This document shows positions 15,764 to 27,559 of a stretch of 64,000 nucleotides of DNA, piece after piece; within the stretch, counting starts at the first letter, position 1, and each line of letters starts with the position of its first letter. The stretch covers positions 1 to 64,000 of the forward strand of contig JAQFVV010000073.1 in NCBI GenBank assembly GCA_028023455.1, written 5' to 3'. A program made the position numbers and the translations under genes. The notes beneath the pieces were generated by a model. That model made no database searches. It was not told where the DNA came from and saw only the letters and a program-made list of their open reading frames with translations. Source of the stretch: Epiperipatus broadwayi (Eukaryota; Onychophora; Udeonychophora; Euonychophora; Peripatidae).

Positions 15764-15886
15764 TTTAAGTTCTTGTTTGATAATGATGTATCATAAATTG
15801 TAAAAATTTTGCAAGCATCATTGACAAAAATCATATTATAAGTAATTTAAAGTGATTAATTAAATCTTCACACTCTCAATTCAAAA

Positions 15887-15899
15887 TGCTTCGTATTTG

Positions 15900-15907
<8 letters not shown>
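15887..15907 (+). repeat. Direct repeat flanking the Penelope pair, left
   Basis: TGCTTCGTATTTGCCTATAT here matches TGCTTCGGATTTGCCTATAT at 18675 with one mismatch. The two lie immediately outside the TA tracts that border the retroelement pair, so they could be a target-site duplication or part of the element's end. Confidence 0.6.

Positions 15908-15940
<33 letters not shown>
15902..15940. repeat. (TA)n microsatellite at Penelope 3' end
   Basis: A pure TA run borders the 3' end of the minus-strand Penelope copy. Confidence 0.9.
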
Positions 15941-15941
<1 letters not shown>

Positions 15942-15944
<3 letters not shown>

Positions 15945-17445
15945 GCAAAACCATAAAACAATACAGTACTAGATTAAATTCAAAATTTTACCAAAATCCT
16001 TACACAACCATGGTTTCATCTACTACAAATAGACCTTCTCAAGTGAAAATCAACCTAAAGGAAAACATATATATATATATATACAAACAAACAAACCTTC
16101 CCATAATTCATTTCAAACTCCACCTTCCCTTAATATCAAAAGAAGTCTTCATAAGATTGATAGCCTCAGAATCAAGGAGTTTTATCATCAAAGTCTCCTT
16201 TATTCTTCTTTTTAACTCATTCTTTTCATAAAAAATAACCGAAGCATTGTCAAACAATATTCTATGACCTGTATTCAATTCATGAATATATAAAGCTGAG
16301 TTAAGATACCTATGTTTAACTCTACTTATATGAACCTTAACCCTTTCATTAAGGCTAAATTTACTCTGGCCTACATAAAATTTACCACAACTACATGGAA
16401 TTTTATAAACAATACCAGGAATAGACCTACTATCAATAGACTGCTTTGAACCATTAAGTAATGAATTCAAATCAGAACCTTTCCTCCATGCAACCTTCTT
16501 TCCACCTAACAAATGACTATTCCTATAAACCAAATTATAAATTGATGCTTTAAATGGTAAAGACATATAATCATCATCCTTACCAACAAAATTCTTATCA
16601 TCCAAATCACGACTATAAACATTATTATTAAATACCACTTTTTTAATAAAATCATGACTATAACCCAATTCTACATATTCAGCAGCAAATTGACTTTTTT
16701 GAATATCAGCATCATTATTAAAATTATTAAGCCTTCTATTCCGACAACAAAAATTCAACAAAGACATTTTTTTATGTATAAAAGGCTGATAACTATCAGG
16801 CCTAATCATATTTCTCAAATTTTTAGGTTTTATAAAATGACTACAAAACAAAACATCATTAACCTTCTCAACATTTAAATCTAAAAACTTTAATTTTACA
16901 AAATCAAAACCACCCCCCTCAATTGTAAACTTAATACTAGAATCAAAACCATTCAATCCACATAAAAACTCTTCTAATTTCTCTTTCTGAATAACAAACA
17001 AACAATCATCAACATACCTAACAAATAATTTAATAGAACATGAAAACATATTAATAATACTACACTCCAAATAATCAATATAGACAGCACACATCAATGG
17101 AGAAATGACATAACCAATAACCCAACCTTCTCTAATCTTATAAAACACATCATTAGACATAAAATACATTGAATCCTCTAACAGCAAAAGCAAATCATGA
17201 AAAACCTTAATCTTATCTGCAGAAAAACATTCTAATTTTTTTAAAATTGAAAGAAAAACATCAATACTTTTTAATCTATTAACCGATTGGTACATATTTT
17301 CAATGTCTAAACTACCAAAAACACAATCATCATCCAAAACAAAACCATTTATTTTCTTAAAAGCTTCAAAGGAAGAAGAAACACAAAATTGACCCAGTTT
17401 TATGTAATCCTTAAAATATCTTATAATAAATTTTGATATTTTATC
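15942..17445 (-). mobile_element. Penelope-like element, minus copy (5' truncated)
   Basis: This copy carries a reverse transcriptase plus GIY-YIG endonuclease frame and a 3' untranslated segment containing a short TA run. It is 5' truncated at 17445, where it meets the second copy head to head. Penelope-like elements retrotranspose with an RT related to telomerase and a GIY-YIG nuclease. The 3' end stops at a TA microsatellite. From 15942 to about 17115 it is an almost exact inverted copy of 17446-18614. Confidence 0.9.
16108..17445 (-). pseudogene. Penelope-like RT/GIY-YIG protein, N-terminally truncated
   Basis: The reading frame is open without stops from the junction codon at 17445 to a stop at 16108-16110 (445 residues). 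No ATG begins it; a TTG at 17337 is not a credible start. Numbered from that TTG, RT motif A is GSLDIENMYQSV (Asp 11), the B-like region is near residues 74-80 (GYVISPL) and motif C is RYVDDCLF (YVDD 108-111). The C-terminal nuclease has GIVY at 308-311, FYVG at 320-323, Arg 332 in ERVKVH and a Glu near 381 in RRIKETLMI, the expected GIY-YIG layout. The N-terminal part of a full element is missing. The frame has no internal lesions, which suggests recent insertion. Confidence 0.85.
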
Positions 17446-18444
17446 ATTTCTCCATTGATGTGTGCTGTCTATATTGATTATTTGGAGTGTAGTATTATTA
17501 ATATGTTTTCAGGTTCTATTAAATTATTTGTTAGGTATGTTGATGATTGTTTGTTTGTTATTCAGAAAGAGAAATTAGAAGAGTTTTTATGTGGATTGAA
17601 TGGTTTTGATTCTAGTATTAAGTTTACAATTGAGGGGGGTGGTTTTGATTTTGTAAAATTAAAGTTTTTAGATTTAAATGTTGAGAAGGTTAATGATGTT
17701 TTGTTTTGTAGTCATTTTATAAAACCTAAAAATTTGAGAAATATGATTAGGCCTGATAGTTATCAGCCTTTTATACATAAAAAAATGTCTTTGTTGAATT
17801 TTTGTTGTCGGAATAGAAGGCTTAATAATTTTAATAATGATGCTGATATTCAAAAAAGTCAATTTGCTGCTGAATATGTAGAATTGGGTTATAGTCATGA
17901 TTTTATTAAAAAAGTGGTATTTAATAATAATGTTTATAGTCGTGATTTGGATGATAAGAATTTTGTTGGTAAGGATGATGATTATATGTCTTTACCATTT
18001 AAAGCATCAATTTATAATTTGGTTTATAGGAATAGTCATTTGTTAGGTGGAAAGAAGGTTGCATGGAGGAAAGGTTCTGATTTGAATTCATTACTTAATG
18101 GTTCAAAGCAGTCTATTGATAGTAGGTCTATTCCTGGTATTGTTTATAAAATTCCATGTAGTTGTGGTAAATTTTATGTAGGCCAGAGTAAATTTAGCCT
18201 TAATGAAAGGGTTAAGGTTCATATAAGTAGAGTTAAACATAGGTATCTTAACTCAGCTTTATATATTCATGAATTGAATACAGGTCATAGAATATTGTTT
18301 GACAATGCTTCGGTTATTTTTTATGAAAAGAATGAGTTAAAAAGAAGAATAAAGGAGACTTTGATGATAAAACTCCTTGATTCTGAGGCTATCAATCTTA
18401 TGAAGACTTCTTTTGATATTAAGGGAAGGTGGAGTTTGAAATGA
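17446..18444 (+). pseudogene. Penelope-like RT/GIY-YIG protein, fragment
   Basis: The frame is open from the junction (ISPLMCAVY) to the stop at 18442-18444. It retains RYVDDCLF and the full GIY-YIG domain (GIVYK, FYVGQS, ERVKVH, RRIKETLMI) but lacks RT motif A and everything upstream, so it cannot encode an active RT. The TTG that begins the listed frame encodes Leu within SPLMC and is not a start. Protein identity with the opposite copy is essentially complete over more than 320 residues. Confidence 0.85.
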
Positions 18445-18614
18445 ATTATGGGAAGGTTTGTTTGTTTGTATATATATATATGTTTTCCTTTAGGTTGATT
18501 TTCACTTGAGAAGGTCTATTTGTAGTAGATGAAACCATGGTTGTGTAAGGATTTTGGTAAAATTTTGAATTTAATCTAGTACTGTATTGTTTTATGGTTT
18601 TGCATTTTTATTTT
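17446..18614 (+). mobile_element. Penelope-like element, plus copy (more severely 5' truncated)
   Basis: This copy starts inside the RT domain at TCATTTCTCC and runs to the same 3' region as the minus copy (TTTGCATTT). Its translated part is identical to the minus copy except one residue (Gly for Cys before SIKLFV). The shared short TCATT at the junction allows a microhomology or template-switch origin. Beyond 18614 it continues with TTTTTGCTAGTATAG sequence that the minus copy lacks. Confidence 0.9.
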
Positions 18615-18639
18615 TTGCTAGTATAGTGTTAGACAGTTT

Positions 18640-18641
18640 TG

Positions 18642-18676
<35 letters not shown>

Positions 18677-18686
18677 TTCGGATTTG

Positions 18687-18717
<31 letters not shown>
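18640..18717. repeat. (TA)n tracts and right flanking direct repeat
   Basis: Two TA runs (about 18650-18674 and 18689-18717) bracket TGCTTCGGATTTGCCTATAT, the partner of the left direct repeat at 15887. Confidence 0.75.
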
Positions 18718-18721
<4 letters not shown>

Positions 18722-18767
18722 AGAATAGAGTGGATCCATTCTATCTTTTAAAAAGACTTTATATTGT

Positions 18768-18843
18768 GTTTGGAAAGGAGAGTATTCATTATAATTAGCA
18801 TTCGCATGTGCAGTAGAGTAAGCTACAGTTATTATTGGAATCT
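18768..18843. repeat. Outer inverted arm flanking the Penelope pair, right
   Basis: This is the reverse-complement partner of 15679-15763 (TTTGGAAAGGAGAGTATT, TATAATTA, GCAGTAGAGTAAGCT, GTTATTATTG). Confidence 0.65.
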
Positions 18844-19268
18844 ATTATGAAAATCACACCTTTATTAGATTGTACATATAAAACAAATGCCTGAAGCAAA
18901 TTTTTCTAAACAACAATTTACAGTGAACATAAGCGTGATTTGCATGGGGGGGTCAGAACTGGTTTATGTTATAAAGATTACTTCAATGTCATTGTAAAGA
19001 AATGCTATATAGATTTCAATCATTGGGGAAAAAAGACTAAGAATAGAATACATAAAATTATATTTTATACATAGAATAGAATACATGAAGCATTTCATTG
19101 TGTTGAAATTTTTCAGAAAGAAAAGTTAGCTGCAGAAATGATAAAAAACATCATCACAAAATATTAAATAAACTGAATAATGGAGCAGCCCTTTCTAAAT
19201 GTAGATGGATTTACACAGATGGGTTTGTGTGTTCATTGTTAAACACGATTAAATGACATTATTAGTCA
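18844..19268. other. AT-rich noncoding sequence
   Basis: No gene or repeat was recognised between the outer arm and the tRNA-like block. Confidence 0.5.
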
Positions 19269-19349
19269 AGTATTGATGGTCGAGTGGTCAGCACAGCTGC
19301 CTTACAAGCAGTTGTCCCGGGTTAGCGGGTTCGCTTCCCAGCCGATGCT
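19269..19349 (+). repeat. tRNA-like sequence (SINE head or tRNA pseudogene)
   Basis: The ends AGTATTG and CGATGCT pair over 7 bp with wobble pairs. An A-box-like TGGTCGAGTGGTC is followed by a 5-bp anticodon stem (GCTGC/GCAGT) with loop CTTACAA, which would place TAC as anticodon, and by a B-box-like GGGTTCGCTTCCC. The region between anticodon and T arm is long, as in class II tRNAs, which does not suit a Val anticodon. The T stem has a mismatch. An A-rich tract follows within about 20 bases. A retroposed tRNA-related fragment is more likely than a working tRNA. Confidence 0.6.
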
Positions 19350-20132
19350 ATGACTCATGAAAAAAAAAGACATTATTTTTTTTATCTTATTTTTAATTTT
19401 TTTTCTAAGAGTTGGTGTACGAATGTCTACTTATATATATAATAAACAACATTTATATTTCGCAATACTATTAAAAAAAAACAATATTTTAAAATAAATT
19501 TCAATCTAAAATAAATAAGAGAAAAAAGTAGGCTTAAAAATAGATGATAGAACTAAGCTTGTAATATTTTAAAAATCGTTTTGTATAATGTAGACAAATA
19601 TCTATAAATGTCTGGTATTTTCTTCTCATAAATAAATTTTAAATTATTTATAAGCATCTAAATAATATAAAATGCGTTCCCTAAAGGTTTTCTTTTTTCT
19701 TTTAAAAATAATAGTTTTATTGTCATAAGGCAAGGCTGAATAGATATAGTTAATACCTGTGTATATATCAAATTCACATCAAGGAAAAAATGATGATATG
19801 AATTAAATAACTCATTAACAAAATATTAATGTTAATAAAAATGTAACGCTATTGGTTTTATAGAATGAGAATGAATAGACCCAGATGGTACTGAAAATCA
19901 ATCAATAAATAATTTACAGAATGAATGTTTTCATGCATAAAACAAAGCCCAAATGCTTTGAATGGTTAATACATGATCACAAGATTTGTTGCTTAGAAAT
20001 TTGTGATAAAGTTCAAATAGGAACATGATAGCTAAAATTATGATCTATATACATTTAAACACTAGAATATATACTCTTATTCTTCTCTTTTACTTTCTTT
20101 GCATATGTTCATATATTCATATATATATATTT
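19350..20132. other. AT-rich noncoding sequence
   Basis: No coding frame or repeat boundary was recognised. Confidence 0.5.
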
Positions 20133-20328
20133 CTTATAATAACTTTTTCATATACACTTCAATGCAAACAAATTTTCTTAAAAAATTTCTTCATTTTCTT
20201 TACAGTTTTGACTGTCCAGCAGTCTTCATCAGAGCTTTTTCTCCTGCTTTGAAACTATAAGAAAAATAAAGAAGTTTTTTAAGAAAATTTATTTGCATTG
20301 AAGTGTATATGAAAGAAGTTACTATAAG
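20133..20328. repeat. Foldback repeat with hammerhead-like core
   Basis: Arms at 20133-20208 and 20252-20328 are reverse complements with few mismatches (TATACACTTCAATGCAAA, AATTTTCTTAAAAAA). On the minus strand the loop side carries CTGATGA (20226-20232), a 5-bp stem GACTG/CAGTC around CTGGA, then AAAAC where a hammerhead ribozyme would need GAAAC. Hammerheads are known in Penelope-like and related retroelements; here the core is defective or only coincidental. Confidence 0.6.
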
Positions 20329-20342
20329 CAATAAATAAATAA

Positions 20343-20375
20343 ATATATATATATATATATATAGATATATATAAG

Positions 20376-20411
<36 letters not shown>
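20343..20411. repeat. (TA)n microsatellite
   Basis: TA runs with GATA and AGCA interruptions lie directly at the truncated 5' edge of the following RTE copy. Confidence 0.9.
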
Positions 20412-20413
<2 letters not shown>

Positions 20414-21219
20414 TAGAAAATGGAAATTATTTAAGTCATTTAGATTTTGCAGATAATATAGTTAATTTTGCAAATAATAATTCAGAGCTGCAGAAAATGT
20501 TGCAGGAGTTATCAGATGAAAGTAGGAAAGTAGGACAAAAGATAAATGTTAAAAAGTCTAAAGAAATGTTTAATCAATTTGCTCAAAATATAAAAATAAA
20601 GATTAATTATGATGAATTAGAAGAAGTTAACAGTTATAAATGTCTTAGTCAGATTATTAATATAGATGGAAACATAATGGATGAAATTAATCATAGAATT
20701 AAACGTAGTTGGAGTGCTTTTGATAGAAATAACTTGATACTAAAAGGAAATATACCTATGTGTTTGAAAAGGAAGGTTTTAACAAATGTGTTTTACCAAT
20801 TTTTACTTATGGATCCAAGACTTGGACACTTATAGAAGAGCAATTCAGAGACTTCAGACCACTCAAAGAAGTATGGAGAGTTGCATGTTGGGAGTAACAA
20901 GAAGAAATTGAAAATGCAATGCATGGATAAGAGAACAAACAGGTATTACTGACCTCATTGAAAAAATAAAAGATTGAAGTGGAGTTGGGCTGAACATATT
21001 GCTAGAAGAGATGATAATAGATGAACAATTAAAATATTAAAGTGGATTTCAAGAGATTGTAAAAGACCCAGAAACAGACCACATGTGAGATGGATGAAAT
21101 AAGAAAGTGTGCAGAGGTGATGTGGAGAAGAGAAGTTAAAGATCAGAGAAGATGGATTGAACTTGGAGAGACCTTCATCCTGCAGTGTATTGATAATGGT
21201 TGATGATGATGATGATAAA
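20412..21219 (+). mobile_element. RTE-type LINE, 5'-truncated copy 1
   Basis: Coding sequence begins just before RT motif C and runs to the 3' end, finishing with a TGATGATGATGA tail typical of RTE-type elements. The motif reads FADN in place of FADD, so the catalytic Asp is lost. A clean frame at 20497-20835 (LQELSDESRKVGQK, VNSYKCLSQIINIDGN, RRSW-like) gives way to frameshifts and stops; the remaining C-terminal block (LKWSWAEHI, ARRDDNR) is scattered over other frames to a stop near 21203. Only the 3' third of the element is present. Confidence 0.85.
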
Positions 21220-21814
21220 CTCTAGAGTCCAACAAAATATTACTGTGCTAAATAAACTTTGCAGAACAAACACACAAAAAAAATTGATATTAGTGATTTT
21301 AGCATGTCATACAAAAATAAAGGCTCTTATGATAAAACTCAATGAGAAAATTGAGCTGCAAGGTCATAAATAGCAAGGCATAATTACATTTGTTAGAAGA
21401 GTAAATATAAATATTTATTTGTAATACACTTGTATCACTTATAATTTGTTTGACATTATAAGTTTCTTTTATTGGCAAATGATCTATCATGATTTCAAGT
21501 TATGGTACCAGACATTGTGTAAACTTTTTATATAGTTGTAGCAAAATATTATTTTTTAAATCAAATTTATAAAATAATTTACAACATACAACCTACATAA
21601 TTAATTTTTTTGTGATATTCAAAAATTCTTTAAGTAAGATATGTTCATATTTGCTATAATAAGTATTAACCTCTGAAGGAATTTGTATTCTCATAGCTAT
21701 TAACACAAATTTGATAATTTCTAAATGTTTTATTATTATACATAAAATTGTTGTAAAAATATAATGTCATATATAAATCAGCATTTATTTTTATAGCGTC
21801 TGTATACAATTGTA
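21220..21814. other. AT-rich noncoding sequence
   Basis: Nothing recognised between the RTE tail and the MITE. Confidence 0.5.
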
Positions 21815-22060
21815 ATTACATTCATATCGGCCTTTCAAGCCAAATTGTGCAAACGCTTGTGACTGTTCTATAGTCACACCTTCTGTGCCAGTACTTCAGA
21901 TTTGCTCATATATAAATATTTGAGTCGTAAAAATAAGAGGGATTCCTTTTATTCCTGAATAAATTCTATATCTTGTATTGGTCAGATGGTATTCATTTAT
22001 TATTTAACACTCGCAAAAGTGTTTGCACAATTTGGCTTGAAAGGCCGATATGAATGTAAT
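21815..22060. mobile_element. MITE with 40-bp perfect terminal inverted repeats
   Basis: Positions 21815-21854 and 22021-22060 are exact reverse complements. The arm begins ATTACATTCATATCGG and ends TTGTGCAAAC. The 166-bp interior is noncoding and contains a small stem GTGACT/AGTCAC at about 21859-21877. Perfect arms without coding capacity indicate a recently active non-autonomous DNA element. A target duplication could not be fixed; the flanks read TGTA on the left and GTTA on the right. Confidence 0.8.
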
Positions 22061-22778
22061 GTTATATATGTATTTTAAGATTAAGTTAAATAACTAAACT
22101 GCTGAACTTGTTCACCAACTTGCTGCATCTGATATTATAGAGTTTGTTGGTATAAAATCACATTTCCATTAAATAGGACATCTGAAAAAAAGGAACAACA
22201 CTTAGAAAACATACTAAAAATATTTTATTGTGAACTTGAGCATAATTTAAATAATAAAGGCAAATCCCATTCATACTATGAAGATTATTTTTAAGAGTTT
22301 GTAATAAAATATAATATAGATTTTAAGATTTGTTTGTAGAAATGTAGAGCTACAATTAGACTTGGTATTGAAATTCTTCAAAAAAAAAGTTTTCTGGAAA
22401 ATATTTTTAAAATGGCATTATAGAATATCAAATATATTGAATAATGAACCACTGTGTTTAAGTGTGGATGACAAAATTGATTGTAAAGTCATTACAAACC
22501 TCACTTCTATTGCATTTATTTTGTTTTTCTATATTTTTTTTAGAAATTGGAGTTATCATACTTGTTTGAAAGTAATTATCTCGGATGAGAAAAAAATATT
22601 AATCTTCTTTCAGGGGTTGAACTCAGTATCAATTATTACTTGATATAAAAAAAATAGAAAAAATATTAGTTGACATAATTACATTAAGTTTATTATATAC
22701 AATATAATTGTATTTAAAAATTATATACAGTTTATATTCTGCCCATCTGTCTTCTGTGTATTTAAATGAACATTTTAA
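22061..22778. other. AT-rich noncoding sequence
   Basis: A 93-codon frame at 22362-22643 is rich in Phe, Ile and Lys as expected from AT bias and shows no domain. Nothing else recognised. Confidence 0.45.
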
Positions 22779-23092
22779 GATCCTATAAATGGGGGATCAG
22801 ACTCAATTAAAGTCAACATGGATATGACAACAATATTGTCATCAATAAGGGCTTTGAACATTCCATCATCAGATTTTCAATGATATGCATGGCTGAAGAG
22901 TTGGAAGGTGGAAAAGATTGAAACCCGTCCCTTAAAATTTGAAGATTTGTTATCTTAAAATAAACTGGGAGCACTAATTATATATATACATGAGAGATGA
23001 TCAGACCAACTAGTGCTGGTTCAGCACAAAATACATTTATTGGAAATCATTTATCTTTTTTACATGTATGTGGTCCATATTGTAACAGTACA
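22779..23092 (-). repeat. Dispersed repeat family, copy B
   Basis: The minus strand matches copy A (1027-1395) in order: TGTATTTTGTGCTGAACCAG, CTAGTTGGTC, TCATCTCTC, GGTTTCAATC, CAACTCTTCAGCC, TTGAAAATCTGATGATGGAA, CATGTTGACTTTAATTGAG. Copy B preserves the CAATATTGTTGTCAT segment that is altered in A. It is noncoding. Confidence 0.65.
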
Positions 23093-23573
23093 AACTGATG
23101 CATATAGAGATAATCAAAGATTCAACATCAGAATTCATGTAATAATAAGTGAGAAGTTTGATCTATTAGCAATAATTATCAAAAGTCAATAGTCACACCT
23201 GTGATTAGATTTAAAAACAACATAATATAAAATTTGGTACTAAGCATCATTAATACAGTGCTATTTGGGCATATTATAAAAACAATCTTCAAAATTTTAT
23301 TTGCACACTAATGATCAAGTGTTAAAATAGCTACAATAATAAAAAAATCAAAAATAAAAAAGAAGTTAAAATCATTCATGAATGCCCTGAACCATTGGCT
23401 ATCACAAGTGTACTAATATCAATAAACTAATGACTATTCTAAAGTATATGAATAAATTGAAATGTGTAAACTTTGAAGGTGATATTTACTTTTACCCTAT
23501 CCAAATAACTATGGAGAACTATTCGGATAAACATACATATATTATCGCACATACATATAGCCAATACTATCAA
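23093..23573. other. AT-rich noncoding sequence
   Basis: No repeat identified. An open frame starting at 23430 enters the following LINE, but its first 48 or so residues are host sequence and are not part of the LINE protein. Confidence 0.5.
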
Positions 23574-25662
23574 ACAATATTTACAGTTGATATTTCTAAT
23601 CTTCAGAAACATTCTAATGAATTTAAATTAGAATTTACAAATCGGTTTCTAGTATTAGTAGATTTTGAACATGATTCAGATTTGAATGATATTAATAGGA
23701 AAATAAGCGATACACTTTTAAAAACTGCAACAAAGATAGCTGGTAGAAAAAAGCAGCAACTGACCAATAAAATTTCTACTGAGACTAGCGAATTTATGAA
23801 GAAAAGAAGGAATATGAGGATATACAATAATGATGCATTAAAAAAGATTGAATATCTTGAATTTTGTAAAATGGTGCGGAAAAGAGTTGAAAATGATAAA
23901 AGAAAGTATAACTGTGAACTAGAAAAGAAAGCTGCAGAAGAGAATAAAAGTCTAAAGAGTGTAAAACAACATTTTGGTATTGGTAGGAAATTTATATCTG
24001 CAATAAGAAAAAAAGATGACATTATTACTAAAAAGAGAGATGACATCATGAAATGTGTAGAAGACTTATATCAAGAATTATATAGTAATAAAGAACAAGT
24101 GCCTCCTATACCTATTATATCTTCCGAATTGCCCAGAATTTTGAATGAGGAAGTGAGATATGCAATTAAATTTATAAAGAAAGGGAAGGCTCCAGGTAAT
24201 GTTGGAATTATAATTGATATATTAAAAGAAGCAGGTGAAGAAATAGAATTTTTTTTAGCAAAGTTATATACAAAATATCTAAATGATAAAGATGTACCAG
24301 ATGATTGGAAGAATGCAGTATTAATAAAAGAAGCAGGTGAAGAAATAAAAATTTTTTTTTAGCAAAGTTATATACTAAATGTCTATATGATAAAGATGTA
24401 CCAGATGATTGGAAGAATGCAGTATTAATATTTAAAAAAGGTGATAAAGAAGATATTAGAAATTATAGACCTATCAGTCTTTTATCAGTTTTATACAAAA
24501 TTTTTACTAAGATAATTACAACTCGTCTACAAAAAATGCTGGATTTAAAAGTGGTTTTAGTACAGTAGATCATATCCAGGTATTGAGAGAAATTATAGAA
24601 AGGACAAATGAATATGAATTGCCATTATGCTTAGGATTTGTAGACTATGAAAAGGCATTTGATTATATAAACATTTCTTCAGTGATTAAAGCATTGGATC
24701 ATCAAGGTGTAGATCCGGATATTGTCATATTTTAAAGAATATTTATAAAAATGCAACAGCAACAATTAGATTACATAATGATAGTAGGAAAATCAACATT
24801 GAAAAGGGTGTAAGACAGGGTGACTCCATATCTCCAAAACTTTTTACAGCAGTGCTGCAAGAAGTATTTTGTGGATTAAAATGGGAAGCTGAAGGAGTGA
24901 AAGTAAATGGAGATTATTTAAGACATTCAGATTTTGCAGATGATGTAGTTGTTTTTTCAAATAATGCTTTAGAGCTACAGGAAATGTTACAGGAGTTATC
25001 AGATGAAAGTAGACTAAAGTAATGTTTAATAGATTTTTCCAAAATATGAAAATAATGATTGATTATGATGAGTTAGAAGAAGTTAACAGTTACAAATGCC
25101 TTGGTCAGATGATTAATACAGATGGAAATATAATGGATGAAAGTAATCATAGAATTAAACTTGGTTGGAGTGCTTTTTGTAGAAATAACTTGATATTAAA
25201 AGGAAATATGCTTGTGTTTGAAAAGGAAGGTTTTTAATAAATGTGTTTTGCCAGTTATTACTTATGGATCTGAGACTTAGACACTTAATAAAAGAGCCAT
25301 ACAGAGACTTCAGACCATTCAAAGAAGTATGGAGAGGTGCATGTTGGGAGTAAAAGAAAGGATCGAAAATGCAATGTATGGATAAGAGAACAAACAGGTG
25401 TTACTGGCCTCATTGAAAAAATTAAAAGACTAAAGTGGAGTTGGGCTGGACATATTGTTAGAAGAGATAATAATAGATGGACAATTGAAATTTTAAGTTG
25501 GATTCCAAGAGTTTGTAAAAGACCCAGAAATAGACCATATGTGATTTGGATGGATGAAATAAGAAAGTGTGCAGATTGATGTGGAAAAGAGATGCTAAAG
25601 ATAGAAAAAGATGGATTGAACTTGGAAAGATCTTCATCCTGCAGTGGACTGATAATGGTTGA
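23574..25662 (+). pseudogene. RTE-type reverse transcriptase, broken
   Basis: An intact stretch runs to 24362 (TIFTVDISNLQKHS, then a Lys-rich linker, KKGKAPGNVGI and DVPDDWKNAVLI). The frame shifts after the duplicated segment at 24362. It resumes with DIRNYRPISLLSVLYKIF, then GFVDYEKAFDYI (motif A, catalytic Asp in VDYEKAFD), GVRQGDSISPKLF (motif B) and DFADDVVVF (motif C). Stops occur near 24735 and 25020. The C-terminal block (KWSWAGHIVRRDNNRW, RPYVIWMDEIRKCAD, LQWTDNG) ends at 25662. The catalytic motifs are present but the frame is broken at several places, so it is dead. Confidence 0.85.
24225..24427 (+). repeat. 101-bp tandem duplication inside RTE copy 2
   Basis: Units at 24225 and 24326 each begin AAAGAAGCAGGTGAAGAAAT and run through GATGTACCAGATGATTGGAA. 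The units differ at several positions, including the length of a T run that causes the frameshift. Confidence 0.85.
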
Positions 25663-25678
25663 TTATGATGATGATGAT

Positions 25679-27453
<1,775 letters not shown>

Positions 27454-27528
<75 letters not shown>

Positions 27529-27541
27529 CATTATTATTATT
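27454..27541. repeat. (AAT)n microsatellite, switching to (ATT)
   Basis: An AAT run to 27528 is followed by a short ATT run, so the end is a small inverted repeat. Confidence 0.9.
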
Positions 27542-27559
27542 GTGATGATGATGGAAATG

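Larger units (their letters stand above)
23574..25678 (+). mobile_element. RTE-type LINE, 5'-truncated copy 2
   Basis: Homology with the minus-strand copy at 40849-43096 starts abruptly at ACAATATTTACAGTTGAT, inside the endonuclease-RT linker, and continues to a TGATGATGATGATC tail. Non-LTR elements of the RTE group encode an apurinic-type endonuclease plus RT and end in short 3' repeats. This copy has lost the endonuclease through 5' truncation. It carries a 101-bp internal duplication (24225-24427), a deletion of about 36 bp near 24535 and another of about 35-60 bp near 25015, plus single-base frameshifts. Confidence 0.9.

Noticed and set aside
16654-16878. Plus-strand 74-codon frame, with an identical one at 17674-17898 on the minus strand
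   Set aside because: Both are antisense shadows of the two Penelope copies and are identical only because the copies are.
22362-22643. 93-codon frame with a hydrophobic segment
   Set aside because: Composition matches AT-rich chance translation, and no conserved motif or splice context was seen.
23603-24049. Minus-strand 148-codon Leu/Phe/Ser-rich frame
   Set aside because: It is antisense to the Lys-rich linker of RTE copy 2 and has no independent features.
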